A DNA stretch of 64,000 nucleotides, taken from Asaia prunellae JCM 25354. GTDB taxonomy: Bacteria; Pseudomonadota; Alphaproteobacteria; Acetobacterales; Acetobacteraceae. This document shows positions 24,740 through 34,547 of the stretch, piece by piece. The notes below the pieces were generated by a model. That model was not told the DNA's origin. It saw only the letters and a list, made by a program, of their open reading frames with translations, and did not search any database. The translations under genes were made by a program, and so were the position numbers. The stretch's first letter is position 1, and every line of letters begins with the position of its first letter. The DNA is taken from assembly GCF_000613885.1 (NCBI RefSeq), contig NZ_BAJV01000011.1:62001-126000 (forward strand), in the 5' to 3' direction.

Positions 24740-25135
24740 ATGCGTCGTCTGCCTGTGATGTTGTCGGTCTGCGCCCTTGCAGGGCTTGGTGCCTGTACAA
24801 ACGGCTCTGATCGTGACCGCTACCCGGTCTTTTTCGAGCCCGCATCGACGGCAATCTCGCCGACGGCGCAGGGGATTATCGACAAGGCGGCTGCTGAGGC
24901 GCGCAATAATCATGCCAAGACGGTCGAGGTGATTGGGCACGCCGGTGCTCATGGCAATCTTTCTACCGATGAGATGCTGTCTGTCGAACGTGCCAAAATT
25001 GTGGCGGCAGCGCTGACCAAGGCTGGTGTTGGTGACGCCCAGATCACTCAGATCGCGCATCCTCCCAAGAATAACGAAGATGCAAGTATTGCTTCACGAC
25101 TGGTGACGATTGAAGTCGATCCCTCGACGCCCTGA
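24740..25135 (+). CDS. OmpA-like lipoprotein
   Basis: A 131-residue probable outer-membrane lipoprotein. The N-terminus MRRLPVMLSVCALAGLGAC ends in a lipobox (LGAC) with the lipidated Cys at residue 19. The rest resembles a short OmpA C-terminal domain (FFEPASTAIS, then EVIGHAGAHG in place of the usual GHTD, then SVERAKIVAAALTKAG). The standard peptidoglycan-binding Asp and Arg positions are only partly kept. It starts after an AAGGAAATAAAAG Shine-Dalgarno region and precedes recQ. Confidence 0.72.
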   Translation: MRRLPVMLSVCALAGLGACTNGSDRDRYPVFFEPASTAISPTAQGIIDKAAAEARNNHAKTVEVIGHAGAHGNLSTDEMLSVERAKIVAAALTKAGVGDAQITQIAHPPKNNEDASIASRLVTIEVDPSTP

Positions 25136-25164
25136 AGCGTCAATCCGATGGTTCGCAGCGCTCT

Positions 25165-27006
25165 TTGACCGATACTGATCTCTCTTCCCTGACTAAGGAA
25201 ACCTGCGAAACTCCTGACGCGGTGTTACACCGCGTTTTCGGCTTTACCGCTTTCAGGGGGCAGCAGGAGGAAGTCATCAATACGGTCATGGGCGGTGAAG
25301 ACGTGCTCGTGATCATGCCAACGGGCGGTGGCAAAAGTCTCTGCTACCAGGTGCCTGCATTGTGCAGGCCCGGTATGGGGATTGTTATCTCGCCGCTGAT
25401 TGCGTTGATGGATGACCAGGTTGCAGCCCTGCGCCAGCTCGGCGTCAATGCCGCTGCACTTCATTCCGAAGTTGCTCCGGACCGCCTGGACCAGACACGC
25501 GCTGATCTGCGTGAAGCGCGTATTGATCTGCTATATATTTCACCCGAGCGTCTTGTCTCGCCCGGCACAGCGCGCTGGCTGGCGCGTAATCCTGTCTCTG
25601 TTCTGGCCATCGACGAAGCCCATTGCGTTTCGGCATGGGGGCATGAATTCAGGCCGGAATATCGTTCTCTGGCCGATCTGCCGAGCATTTTCCCCGGCGT
25701 CCCCCGGATTGCGCTGACTGCAACCGCAGATTCGCGCACGCAGGATGATATCCTGCTTGCTCTGGGTATGCCCGATGCAAAACGTCTGACATCAAGTTTT
25801 CATCGTCCAAACCTGTTTCTTGCAGCTTCACCGAAGGGGTCCGAAACCAGACAGGTGCAGGAGGCGCTCGCGCCCCATCGTGAGGAGGCCTCGATCGTCT
25901 ATTGCGGCAGCCGGAGCCGTACCGAACGCATGGCCAGGAGCCTGAGGGAGCGTGGTTTCAATGCCCTGTCTTATCATGCAGGGCTGTCTTCCCAGGAAAA
26001 ACATGCCACGCTCATGCGCTTCAGAAGCGGCGAGCCAATGGTGATTGTTGCAACAGTCGCTTTCGGTATGGGCATCGATCGCCCCGATGTGCGCTGCGTC
26101 GTCCATCTCGATATGCCAGCCTCGCCCGAAGCCTATTATCAGCAGATCGGTCGGGCCGGACGTGACGGTGAACCTGCAGATACGCTGCTGCTGTATGGCG
26201 GTGAGGACATGGCGCGCGCGCGCCACTGGCTGGAACAGTCAAGTGCACCTGACACCGAAAAGCGCGTGATGCAGGCGCGTCTTGAAAGCATGATTGCCCT
26301 GACCGAAACAGTTGGCTGTCGTACCCAGGCGCTTCTGGCCTGTTTTGGTGAAGCGCTCTCTGCCCCATGCGGTCATTGTGACAATTGCCGTAACCCGGCC
26401 CAGACTTTCGACGGTACTGAAGCCGCACAGAAAGTATTGTCCGCCATCTACCGGACCGGTCAGCGCTTTGGTGCGGTTCACCTTACAACTGTTCTGCGTG
26501 GCAAGCTGACCGAAGCCATTGAACGCCATGCCCATCAGCATCTTACCGTATTCGGTGTCGGCAAGGAGCATTCCGAGCAATGGTGGCGTGGTGTGATCCG
26601 TCAGTTGATTGCACGAGGAGCGATCAGGATGAGCGGTGAGCATGGTGCGTTGGGACTCGATGTCGAGGCTGCCCGTCCCATTCTTCGTGGTGAGGAAAGT
26701 CTGCGTCTGCGCATGGATCCTCTCAAGCCGTCAACAGGCTCAGCAAGAGCTCCGTCAGCGACGACGCTGGTCGATACGCTGGACGAACACGAGCGCCATC
26801 GTTTCGAGGCCTTGCGTCGCTGGAGACGCGACGAGGCGCGGGAGCAGGAGATTCCGCCCTACGTCATTTTTCATGATGCCGTGCTGACCGAGATCGCCCG
26901 TGAGAATCCGGAGAGTGTCGAAGAGCTCTCGGTTATCAAGGGCGTCGGTGCGTCGAAACTCAAACGCTATGGCGATGCCGTGATCGCCGCTCTCGAGGAG
27001 TCCTGA
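25165..27006 (+). CDS. recQ: ATP-dependent DNA helicase RecQ
   Basis: 3'-5' helicase of the RecF recombination pathway. The 613-residue protein has Walker A PTGGGKSLCYQ, the DEAH box and following loop (AIDEAHCVSAWGHEFRPEYR), motif VI QQIGRAGRDG, four zinc-binding Cys (CRTQALLAC ... CGHCDNC), an RQC winged-helix region, and a C-terminal HRDC domain (from HERHRFEALRRWRRDEA). The only start in frame that keeps the N-terminus is TTG at 25165. It is intact. Confidence 0.97.
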   Translation: MTDTDLSSLTKETCETPDAVLHRVFGFTAFRGQQEEVINTVMGGEDVLVIMPTGGGKSLCYQVPALCRPGMGIVISPLIALMDDQVAALRQLGVNAAALHSEVAPDRLDQTRADLREARIDLLYISPERLVSPGTARWLARNPVSVLAIDEAHCVSAWGHEFRPEYRSLADLPSIFPGVPRIALTATADSRTQDDILLALGMPDAKRLTSSFHRPNLFLAASPKGSETRQVQEALAPHREEASIVYCGSRSRTERMARSLRERGFNALSYHAGLSSQEKHATLMRFRSGEPMVIVATVAFGMGIDRPDVRCVVHLDMPASPEAYYQQIGRAGRDGEPADTLLLYGGEDMARARHWLEQSSAPDTEKRVMQARLESMIALTETVGCRTQALLACFGEALSAPCGHCDNCRNPAQTFDGTEAAQKVLSAIYRTGQRFGAVHLTTVLRGKLTEAIERHAHQHLTVFGVGKEHSEQWWRGVIRQLIARGAIRMSGEHGALGLDVEAARPILRGEESLRLRMDPLKPSTGSARAPSATTLVDTLDEHERHRFEALRRWRRDEAREQEIPPYVIFHDAVLTEIARENPESVEELSVIKGVGASKLKRYGDAVIAALEES

Positions 27007-27029
27007 CGCAGTAGCCAGTCAGACCGGTC

Positions 27030-27512
27030 CTATTCCTTGAGTTTGAAATTGACGGTTGTCGAGCTGCCGCCAAGATATCTGAATGTCATGGGAACAGTGT
27101 CACCCACCTTGATCGTATCCGGAAAATTGCGGCAGATCAGATGGTAGCCCCCTTCGGGAAAGACCATCGTCATGTCACCGGGTATGGTGAAATGTGAGAA
27201 GAGACTCGCCGTATGACTCGTGACTTCCTGTTCGCTATGAAAGGCGTCGATATCAGCGCAGTCGGGTGAGGTTACTCCTGAAATCAGATGCGCCTCATGA
27301 CTTTTATTGACGATGGTGAAGTACGCGGCTGCCAGGCCCGGGTAATGAGGGGCGCGACGCATCCAGCCCTCAATCGTAATGTCGCGATTGGCATTTTTCT
27401 GCCCCGGCAGATTGTTGTCGTCGGTCTGGGCGTGTCCGGCAGACGGGGCAATTACTGCTCCTGTCATGCAAACCGACACGAGTGATGCCAGAATAGCTTG
27501 CACTCTTCTCAC
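27030..27512 (-). CDS. PCuAC-family periplasmic protein with degenerate copper site
   Basis: Related to periplasmic copper chaperone PCu(A)C (DUF461). The GTG at 27512 has AAGGAG seven bases upstream and gives a 160-residue protein with a signal peptide ending near AGHAQ. The core has the family's AAYFTIVN, then a His (FHSEQ) and GGYHLICRN. In known members the copper ligands are two His and two Met (HxM type); here His residues remain but both Met positions are replaced, so copper binding is doubtful. It is convergent with recQ and divergent from nrdR. Confidence 0.78.
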   Translation of the reverse strand: MRRVQAILASLVSVCMTGAVIAPSAGHAQTDDNNLPGQKNANRDITIEGWMRRAPHYPGLAAAYFTIVNKSHEAHLISGVTSPDCADIDAFHSEQEVTSHTASLFSHFTIPGDMTMVFPEGGYHLICRNFPDTIKVGDTVPMTFRYLGGSSTTVNFKLKE

Positions 27513-27586
27513 CAATACGCTCCTTTCTGCCCCCGGTCCGCAGGGCCGGGTTCGCACCATTATCTGCCCATCAGGGGGAAACTCTC

Positions 27587-28099
27587 ATGAATTGTCCGTT
27601 CTGCGGCCATGAAGATACGCAGGTCAAGGATAGTCGTTCGACAGATGATGGTGCGGCAATACGCCGCCGTCGTGTCTGTGCGGGTTGTGCCCAGCGTTTT
27701 ACGACAATTGAACGTGTGCAATTGCGTGAACTTGTGGTGACCAAGATGGATGGCCGACGCGTGCCTTTCGACAGGGACAAGCTGGCGCGATCGATCCGTA
27801 TTGCGCTGCGCAAGCGCCCGGTTGAGGAAGAAAGACAGGAGCGTATTGTGAACGGGCTGGTAAGACAGCTCGAAGCTTCGGGTGAGGCAGAAATTTCTTC
27901 GTCGCGTATCGGCGAATTGGCCATGGATGCATTGCGCAGCATCGATGGTGTCGCTTATGTGCGCTTTGCAAGTGTATATCGCGATTTTCGCGAAGTAGAA
28001 GCTTTCTCGAAGCTCCTGACGGATATGCGTCCAGGCGAGGAGGGAGGTCTCCTTCCCGCTATTGGCGAGCGCGAGAAAGACAAGGAAGCAGGAAAATGA
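27587..28099 (+). CDS. nrdR: Transcriptional repressor NrdR
   Basis: Zinc-finger/ATP-cone repressor of ribonucleotide reductase genes. The zinc ribbon is [15 protein letters not shown]...[14 protein letters not shown] (residues 3-41), followed by the ATP-cone domain ([21 protein letters not shown] to [11 protein letters not shown]). At 170 residues it is normal length. Its stop overlaps nusB (ATGA). In many alphaproteobacteria rib genes separate nrdR and nusB; here they are adjacent. Confidence 0.97.
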   Translation: MNCPFCGHEDTQVKDSRSTDDGAAIRRRRVCAGCAQRFTTIERVQLRELVVTKMDGRRVPFDRDKLARSIRIALRKRPVEEERQERIVNGLVRQLEASGEAEISSSRIGELAMDALRSIDGVAYVRFASVYRDFREVEAFSKLLTDMRPGEEGGLLPAIGEREKDKEAGK

Positions 28100-28608
28100 C
28101 CGACGAAGCCCAGACCAAGAACCCGCCCAAGCGCTCGCGCACTGTCGCACGCGTTGCGGCCGTTCAGGCGTTGTTCCAGTGCGAACAGGGTGGTGAAAAC
28201 GCCGAAACGGTCATCAATCAGTTTCAGCGTCATCGTCTTGGGGGCAGCGTGGGCGACGGTTTTGAGGAAGGGTATGTTCCTGACGCCGACTTCCGTCTCT
28301 TTGGCCTTATCGTCAAAGGGACGACTCTTGCCCAGGATCGCATTGATCAGGCTCTTTTGGGCGCTCTGCCGACCAACTGGCCGCTATCGCGTCTTGACCC
28401 AGTGCTGCGTGCGCTTCTGCGCGCAGGGGTGTGGGAGCTGGGGGAGGATATTCCGTCACGCGTTGTGATCAACGAATATCTCGATGTGGCTCACGGTTTT
28501 TTCTCGGGTGATGAGGCTCGTCTTGTGAATGGTGTGCTTGACACGCTCAGCAAGGCCCGTGATGCCGGAAAAGACAGTGCGAAAGAGGGCGGAGCCGACG
28601 CTTCCTGA
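28096..28608 (+). CDS. nusB: Transcription antitermination factor NusB
   Basis: Binds boxA RNA with S10 and supports rRNA antitermination. The 170-residue protein shows the helical NusB fold: [16 protein letters not shown], the central [19 protein letters not shown], and the conserved end [13 protein letters not shown]-like stretch and [30 protein letters not shown]. The C-terminal 18 residues are a charged tail. It overlaps nrdR by 4 bases, and thiL starts 2 bases after its stop. Confidence 0.97.
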   Translation: MTDEAQTKNPPKRSRTVARVAAVQALFQCEQGGENAETVINQFQRHRLGGSVGDGFEEGYVPDADFRLFGLIVKGTTLAQDRIDQALLGALPTNWPLSRLDPVLRALLRAGVWELGEDIPSRVVINEYLDVAHGFFSGDEARLVNGVLDTLSKARDAGKDSAKEGGADAS

Positions 28609-28609
28609 A

Positions 28610-29581
28610 ATGAGCGGCGGCGAATTCGACTTCATTGAGCGTTTCTTCAAGCCGCTTGCTGGCGAAGGAGCGCTTGGACTGAGCAACGACGCAGCGCTGT
28701 ATGAGGTGTCTCCTGACAGACAGCTGGTCCTCTCGACCGATACGCTTGTCGAGGCGGTGCATTTCCTGCCTGATGATCCGGCCGAGACGATCAGTCGCAA
28801 ATTGCTGCGTGTCAGCCTTTCCGATTGTGCAGCGATGGGGGCGGAACCGAAAGCCTATCTGCTGAACATCAGTCGCCCCAGTGCGTTTGATGACCAATGG
28901 TTTGCCAGTTTCAGCACGGGGCTTGCTCTTGATCAGGCACAATATGGTGTGCGGCTGCTCGGAGGTGACACCACGGGTACACGCGGTCCGCTTGTGCTGA
29001 GCCTTACTGTTCTGGGCGAGGTGGGACGCGGGAAGGCGGTCAGCCGCTCTGGTGCGCAGCCGGGCGACACTCTCTGGGTAACGGGGACAATCGGGGATTC
29101 GGCACTCGGATTGCAGGCTCTTCTGGGCGAGATCACCGATCCTGACGGGTATCTTGCGGCCCGTTATCGTATTCCCCAGCCTCGTGTCGGTTTTCCGCTC
29201 TCGGATTTTGCAAGCAGCGGCATGGATGTATCTGATGGGTTGATCCAGGATGCAGGGCATCTGGCCCATGAAAGCGGCGTGAAAATCGAGATTAATGCCT
29301 GTTCCGTGCCGCTATCCTCTCATGCCCGTGCGGCAGGCGTTGCCTGGTTTGAGACCTGTCTGACAGGCGGCGATGATTACGAACTTCTGTTTACGGCTCC
29401 CTGCGAGAAGACCGTGCAGATCAGGGAGGCCGGAAAAGCCTTTGGTCTGGCCGTCACGCCCATAGGGCGTGTGAGTGACGGACAGGGCGTGTCTCTGCTC
29501 GATGATGAGGGAGAGAAATGTCTCTTTCCCGCAAGGGCTGGCAACATTTCTGACCCTGACCGGGTCAGAACGGCCGGTTGA
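28610..29581 (+). CDS. thiL: Thiamine-monophosphate kinase
   Basis: Phosphorylates thiamine monophosphate to thiamine diphosphate, the cofactor of the pyruvate dehydrogenase E1 in this window. The ATG at 28610 gives MSGGEFDFIERFFKPLA and 323 residues; readings from upstream GTG codons overlap nusB. Motifs: LSTDTLVEAVHF, SDCAAMGAEP, GGDTTGTRGPLVLS, GMDVSDGLIQDAGHLA and TGGDDYELLFT. An 8-bp hairpin (29549-29569) lies inside its last codons, next to the convergent neighbour. Confidence 0.97.
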   Translation: MSGGEFDFIERFFKPLAGEGALGLSNDAALYEVSPDRQLVLSTDTLVEAVHFLPDDPAETISRKLLRVSLSDCAAMGAEPKAYLLNISRPSAFDDQWFASFSTGLALDQAQYGVRLLGGDTTGTRGPLVLSLTVLGEVGRGKAVSRSGAQPGDTLWVTGTIGDSALGLQALLGEITDPDGYLAARYRIPQPRVGFPLSDFASSGMDVSDGLIQDAGHLAHESGVKIEINACSVPLSSHARAAGVAWFETCLTGGDDYELLFTAPCEKTVQIREAGKAFGLAVTPIGRVSDGQGVSLLDDEGEKCLFPARAGNISDPDRVRTAG

Positions 29582-30946
29582 TCAGGACAAGGCCCGATCA
29601 ATGTCCTTTTCATAAAGACGATGGATCTTGTTCGGTTCGGGAACAAGTCTCTTCACAAGATTGAGCATGGGCGTGTTGGTATCAAGAATCCAGCCAAGCT
29701 CGACGGATTTGTAGGGAAGCGTTGCACGCCGGCGTATCAGCTCATCAATCGCCAGTGAGGGCATGAGTGCGCCAAGAACTGTACCGCGCATCTTGTGTGA
29801 AACACCGAGCAAAATGACCCGTGCTGAGTCGAAGCGATGCGACAGCAGGCGTGTTCCGAGTCTGGCCCAGCCGAGCAGGGAAGGGGTACCATCGATATCC
29901 GGTATGATATCAAAGATATTCGGGACCACCAGTGCCATGGCAGCAGGCTCACCGGCATGATCGATCTGAACGTAGTGTTCGGGGCGCAGGACCAGCTTGA
30001 GCTGTTCGATCAACCCCGCCATCTCGTAGGACTGAAGCGGGACGAAGTTATAGGTGCCTGCCCAAGCATCATTATAAAGAGAGCGAAGCACCTCACCTTG
30101 CGCTGTAATTTCCCTTTTGGAGAGGTGCGATACTGTGACATCCCCGAGCTTGCCTTGCCCCGGTTTGAGCGCACCGGGAACGATATGGCGGTCATCGAGG
30201 TCATCAGTAAGATCAAGCTTGAATGTCAACAGATCCCGTGTGGGTTCGAAGCCAAGGGCCTCGATGAGGCCATGCAACTCAGGCGGATGCCATGGGGTAC
30301 CAATCATGGGCGATTGCGTCTGCCCCTGTATCATGAGACCCGATTCACCATGATAGCCTAACGTGACAGGACCACGCATGCGGTTCATGCCCTGATCGCG
30401 CAGCCAGAGCTCTGCCGTATCCAGAAGCGCCTTGACGATTTCCGCTTCGGGCAGGGCATCAAGTGCGCCGAACCAGCCGATTTTTTCGTCCCAGGCTTCG
30501 AGCGCCTTGCCATCCACGACAGCTGAAATACGCCCGACCGGCATGCCGTTGCGCCAGGCCATGAAGTAGCGAACGGACGCATGGCGGAAGATGCCATTGC
30601 GTTTCGGATTCAGAAGGTCGTTCTGCTCCATATCGAGAGGTGGCATATAGCCGTCCTGCCCCTTGTAGAGCAGGCGAGGAAGCCGGATGAAGAGCTTGAG
30701 ATCCCTCCGTGACGTCACCGGGCGAATTGTCAGGCCGTCATCTTCATGATCATGATCTGGAGAGCGGGCTGCGACCGGAGCGTCATGCCGCGGCCTGACC
30801 GCTTTTGCCTCACCGAAAGAACGAGGGGTGACCGATCGGTCAGCGATAAGCACATCAGTGACAATCTGGCGGGAATCTGCTGCGTCCGGCAAGGTGAACT
30901 CTCTGTTGCAATAGGCCGGTTGGACCTGATGGCTTGACCGGAACAT
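29582..30946 (-). CDS. Conserved protein with GNAT-like (acyltransferase) fold
   Basis: A 454-residue protein that I recognise as a conserved family found next to other housekeeping genes and variously labelled N-acetyltransferase or dATP pyrophosphohydrolase; neither activity is shown here. The first 70 residues are low-similarity and charged. The core has LFIRLPRLLYKGQDGYMPPL, WRNGMPVGRISAVVD (resembling a GNAT beta-strand pair) and GPVTLGYHGESGLMIQG. It is convergent with thiL, with no gap, and divergent from the SDR gene 25 bp away. Confidence 0.55.
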   Translation of the reverse strand: MFRSSHQVQPAYCNREFTLPDAADSRQIVTDVLIADRSVTPRSFGEAKAVRPRHDAPVAARSPDHDHEDDGLTIRPVTSRRDLKLFIRLPRLLYKGQDGYMPPLDMEQNDLLNPKRNGIFRHASVRYFMAWRNGMPVGRISAVVDGKALEAWDEKIGWFGALDALPEAEIVKALLDTAELWLRDQGMNRMRGPVTLGYHGESGLMIQGQTQSPMIGTPWHPPELHGLIEALGFEPTRDLLTFKLDLTDDLDDRHIVPGALKPGQGKLGDVTVSHLSKREITAQGEVLRSLYNDAWAGTYNFVPLQSYEMAGLIEQLKLVLRPEHYVQIDHAGEPAAMALVVPNIFDIIPDIDGTPSLLGWARLGTRLLSHRFDSARVILLGVSHKMRGTVLGALMPSLAIDELIRRRATLPYKSVELGWILDTNTPMLNLVKRLVPEPNKIHRLYEKDIDRALS

Positions 30947-30971
30947 ATCTTAATTGACGAAAGCGCGTTGA

Positions 30972-31778
30972 ATGTCACGTCCAGAACGGTTTGCAAAGCC
31001 AGAGTTTGTTCCTGGTCATACCCTTATCACGGGGGCCTCAGGTGGTCTCGGTCAGGCGTTGGCCCTGCATTATGCGCGTTCCGGAACCCATCTCACACTC
31101 TGGGGACGCAATCTGCAAAAACTTGAAAAGCTTGCTGCTGCCTGTAGTGCCAAGGGGAGCACCGTTACCGTTCATGCTTTGCCGCTGACGGATCTCGATG
31201 CCGGGATCGCTCTTTTCCGGGAGGACGACACCCGAAAACCTGTCGATCTGCTCATTCTGAATGCAGGTGTCTCTGATATACGCCCCTATGGCGCGTTGAC
31301 TGAGAGTATTGAAAGCGTCAAAGAGGCCGCCTTGGTCAATTATGCCGCGCCGGTAACGCTGGCGACTGCGGCTGCTTCTGTTATGGCGCCGCGACATTGT
31401 GGACGTATTGTGCTGATCGGGTCTGTCGCAGCACATCATGATCTGCCGTTTGCCACCGCCTATAGCAGCTCAAAGGCCGGTCTTGCACGATTTGCCACCA
31501 GTCTTCATGCAGCAATGACACCCCATCAGGTAGGGGTAACGCTGATCGAGCCCGGGTATATTGATACGGCGATGAGCCGTCGCCTTGAAGGTGCGCGGCC
31601 ATTTCTTGTTTCTGCTGAAAAAGCAGCAGCGCTTATTGCTCAGGCGGCGGCGTCGAAACGTGCTGTTGTAATTTTTCCCGGTATCTTTGCTTTGCTCAAG
31701 CTGGTGTCGCTTCTGGTACCGCGGGCAATTGCTCATCGTCTGTTGCGTCTCGCACGGGTCAAACAGAACGCTGCGTAA
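30972..31778 (+). CDS. Short-chain dehydrogenase/reductase
   Basis: A 268-residue classical SDR oxidoreductase. The NAD(P)-binding motif is TGASGGLG (residues about 20-27), with LNAGVS after strand 4, the catalytic Ser in VLIGSVAAH and Tyr/Lys in AYSSSKAG, then IEPGYIDTAMS. An unusual C-terminal hydrophobic stretch (IFPGIFALLKLVSLLVPRAI) may associate with the membrane. Substrate cannot be told from sequence. It precedes glk by 127 bp. Confidence 0.9.
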   Translation: MSRPERFAKPEFVPGHTLITGASGGLGQALALHYARSGTHLTLWGRNLQKLEKLAAACSAKGSTVTVHALPLTDLDAGIALFREDDTRKPVDLLILNAGVSDIRPYGALTESIESVKEAALVNYAAPVTLATAAASVMAPRHCGRIVLIGSVAAHHDLPFATAYSSSKAGLARFATSLHAAMTPHQVGVTLIEPGYIDTAMSRRLEGARPFLVSAEKAAALIAQAAASKRAVVIFPGIFALLKLVSLLVPRAIAHRLLRLARVKQNAA

Positions 31779-31905
31779 GGGATATTTGTGATGCCAGGTG
31801 TTGACGCAGACCCTATTGCCTGCAAGTTCTGCGTCACGAATTGCCGGATTTTCAATCAAACCTGACTCTCGTTCGGGTATTGCCCCCTGTGAAATGGAGC
31901 ATGTC

Positions 31906-32880
31906 ATGCAGGATATTGTCACTGTCGATATTGGAGGCACAAACGCACGTTTTGCGATTGCCAGGGTCGATCAGGGGCGTGTCGTCGAGCTTGGTGAAGC
32001 AACGACTCTCCGCACGGCAGATCATGCAAGCCTTGCTCTTGCCTGGGAAGCTTTCGGTCGTGCGATCGATCGCGAGCTGCCATGCTATGCTGGCATCGCC
32101 ATAGCCTGTCCCATCCAGGGTGAAACCCTCAAGATGACGAATAACCCCTGGGTTATCCAGCCAGCCATGCTGGCTGAGCGTCTTCATCTGGATGACTTTA
32201 CCCTTGTGAATGATTTCGGTGCGGTCGGTCATGCTGTGGCCCAGATCGATGACCGTTATCTCCGTCATCTCTGCGGTCCAGATCGGCCTTTGCCCAGTGA
32301 AGGAACGACAACAATTGTCGGTCCGGGGACCGGGCTCGGGGCTGCTTGTCTCTTGCGTCGCAAGGGCCAGTATTTCGTGATAGAGACTGAGGGCGGCCAC
32401 ATCGATTTCGCACCTCTGGATGAATTTGAAGACAAGATTCTCCGTGCCCTGCGCCGTCGTTTTCGGCGTGTGTCTGCAGAACGGATTGTATCAGGTCCCG
32501 GTCTGACCAATCTTTATGAAATCATCGCTGAAATGCAGGGGCTGCCTATCACCATGCGTGACAACAAGGCCTTGTGGGAAATGGCGATGGAGGGGCGGGA
32601 TTCTATGGCAGCTGCCGCACTGGAACGCTTCTTCCTTTCTCTTGGCGCTGTTGCAGGTGATCTGGCTCTGGCCCATCGCGCGCAAGGGGTGGTGATTGCG
32701 GGCGGGCTTGGACTGCGTGTGGCTGACAGATTGCCGCATTCCGGTTTTGCAGAGCGTTTTATCGCCAAGGGTCGGTTTGAGACCATGATGAGCGATATGC
32801 CTGTGAAAATTATAACCCATCCCCAGCCCGGCCTGTTCGGGGCTGCGGCCGCTTTCGCCTCCGAGCATCCGGAGCTCTGA
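31906..32880 (+). CDS. glk: Glucokinase
   Basis: Phosphorylates glucose with ATP. The ATG 31906 has GGAG six bases upstream; in-frame codons from 31798 lack support. The 324-residue product has the phosphate-1 motif VTVDIGGTNARFA, glucose-binding residues around MTNNPWVI and LVNDFGAVGHA, VGPGTGLGAACL, the EGGHIDF Glu/His pair and the C-terminal VVIAGGLGLRV. This is the bacterial Glk family (not ROK). An intrinsic terminator follows. Confidence 0.95.
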   Translation: MQDIVTVDIGGTNARFAIARVDQGRVVELGEATTLRTADHASLALAWEAFGRAIDRELPCYAGIAIACPIQGETLKMTNNPWVIQPAMLAERLHLDDFTLVNDFGAVGHAVAQIDDRYLRHLCGPDRPLPSEGTTTIVGPGTGLGAACLLRRKGQYFVIETEGGHIDFAPLDEFEDKILRALRRRFRRVSAERIVSGPGLTNLYEIIAEMQGLPITMRDNKALWEMAMEGRDSMAAAALERFFLSLGAVAGDLALAHRAQGVVIAGGLGLRVADRLPHSGFAERFIAKGRFETMMSDMPVKIITHPQPGLFGAAAAFASEHPEL

Positions 32881-32970
32881 GGACAGAATATTTTGTGTCA
32901 TCCTAATAACAAGGGAATATGACAAAAAAAATTCGAGAGTTTCTGAAAACACAGCTATTCAGTATGTGTG

Positions 32971-33001
32971 AAGAGCCCGGCTATAGGTCGGGCTCTTTTT
33001 A
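32971..33001 (+). terminator. Intrinsic terminator downstream of glk
   Basis: AAGAGCCCG and CGGGCTCTT form a 9-bp stem with a 9-nt loop, followed by a T-run. The 303-bp gap from 32881 to 33183 holds this terminator and the upstream region of the symporter gene; I see no gene in it. Confidence 0.9.
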
Positions 33002-33128
33002 TTTGGCAGGTTGTTCATAACTGCGTGAGGCAGAGTCAGGCGAGACAATAGTTCTTTTGAACGCGTCTTGATGTTAAGCGGGCAAGAGTACTTGTGCAAA
33101 GCCACAAACCTTGTTTATACCGTAAAAA

Positions 33129-33144
33129 ATTACAATTATGTAAT
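33129..33144. promoter_or_regulatory. Inverted repeat ATTACA-N4-TGTAAT upstream of symporter gene
   Basis: Perfect 6-bp arms around ATTA, in an AT-rich stretch 39 bp before the symporter start codon. The overlapping TACAAT could serve as a -10 element. It looks like a small operator, but no regulator is adjacent. Confidence 0.35.
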
Positions 33145-33183
33145 CCGGTATCTCCACCAGGTGAATGGACATAAAGGCCAGAT

Positions 33184-34529
33184 ATGAAAATCGTTCCGGA
33201 CACTGATTTGGTGGATCCTGCACACAAGACAGCCAGAGCCACGCCCTTTTATTATCACACCTATTTCCAGGTGATCTTGGCCATTGTGGCAGGATCTTTG
33301 ATTGGCCACTACGCACCCCATACCGGCCAGGCTTTGCAGCCCTTTGGCGACGGATTCATCCGTCTTGTCAAAATGATCATTCCCCCGGTGATTTTCCTGA
33401 CGATTGTGACTGGCATTGCCGGGATGCGCGACCTGGGGGCCGTGGCCCGCGTTGCAGGAAAAACGTTTTGCTATTTTCTTTTCTTTTCAACTCTGGCGCT
33501 GGTTGTTGGCCTCGTAACTGCAAACGTTATCCGTCCCGGATCTGGCATTCATGCGAAGATTGGCGAAGCAGGTCATCATGCAGAAAAGCTGGATAAATAT
33601 ATAAGTAAGGCGCACGATAGTAATGTCGTGGATTTTGTCCTTAATATCATTCCTGACACCTTTGTTTCCGCATTTACGAGTGGAAATATTCTTCAGGCGC
33701 TTTTTGTTGCCATTCTGACAGGAATTGGTCTTGCCCTGATGGGTGAGCGAGGCGCGCGTATCTATGGCGTGCTTGAGGAAGTCTCGGCAGTTGCGTTCCG
33801 CATTGTCTCTATTCTGATGAAAGCCGCTCCGATCGGTGCTTTCGGCGCCATGGCCTATACGGTCGGAACATACGGGGCAGGTAGCCTTGCTGATCTTGCG
33901 ACGCTGATCGTCACTTTCTATCTGACCGCTATCATTTTCGTCGTGGTCGTTCTGGGACTGGTCGGGCGATGGCAGGGTTTTCGATACTGCGCCTGATTGC
34001 CTATCTGCGGGGTGAACTGCTTCTGGTTCTGGGGACATCGTCGTCGGAGAGTGCTCTGCCGAGCCTCATGAACAAAATGGAACGAGCCGGGTGCCCCAAA
34101 AGCATCGTCGGGCTTGTCGTGCCGATGGGTTATTCTTTCAATCTGGACGGTACGAATATCTACATGACGCTTGCGGCATTGTTCATTGCTCAGGCCTATG
34201 ACATCCATCTCAGTCTTGGTCAGCAGGCCCTGCTTCTCGGCATGGCGATGTTGTCCTCAAAAGGGGCAGCAGGTGTCACCGGGGCAGGGTTCATCACCCT
34301 GGCCGCTACGCTTTCAATCCTGCCGACGATTCCGGTTGCCGGTATTGGTCTGATTCTTGGTGTCGATCGCTTTATGAGCGAGTGCCGAAGCCTGACAAAT
34401 TTCATAGGCAACGCAGTGGCGACCATTGTTGTGGCCCGATGGGAGGGCGTACTGGACCGTAAAGCCCTAGCATACGCTCTCAGCGGTCATGGTGAAGATC
34501 CCGGCGCGCCGTCCTTGACGGCCGAGTGA
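33184..34529 (+). CDS. Dicarboxylate/amino acid:cation symporter, DAACS family (frameshift)
   Basis: Sodium- or proton-coupled uptake carrier of the GltP/DctA family. About eight membrane helices and two hairpins are expected; visible hallmarks are [20 protein letters not shown], the serine-rich hairpin [14 protein letters not shown] and the substrate/ion motif [12 protein letters not shown]. The frame breaks near 33968, after VLGLVGR, where one base is missing (CGATGG for CGGATGG); restoring it gives 448 residues. Whether it carries C4-dicarboxylates or glutamate cannot be decided by eye. The porin gene follows 18 bp downstream, so both may form one uptake unit. Confidence 0.9.
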
Positions 34530-34547
34530 AGAGCAGGATCTGATCTG

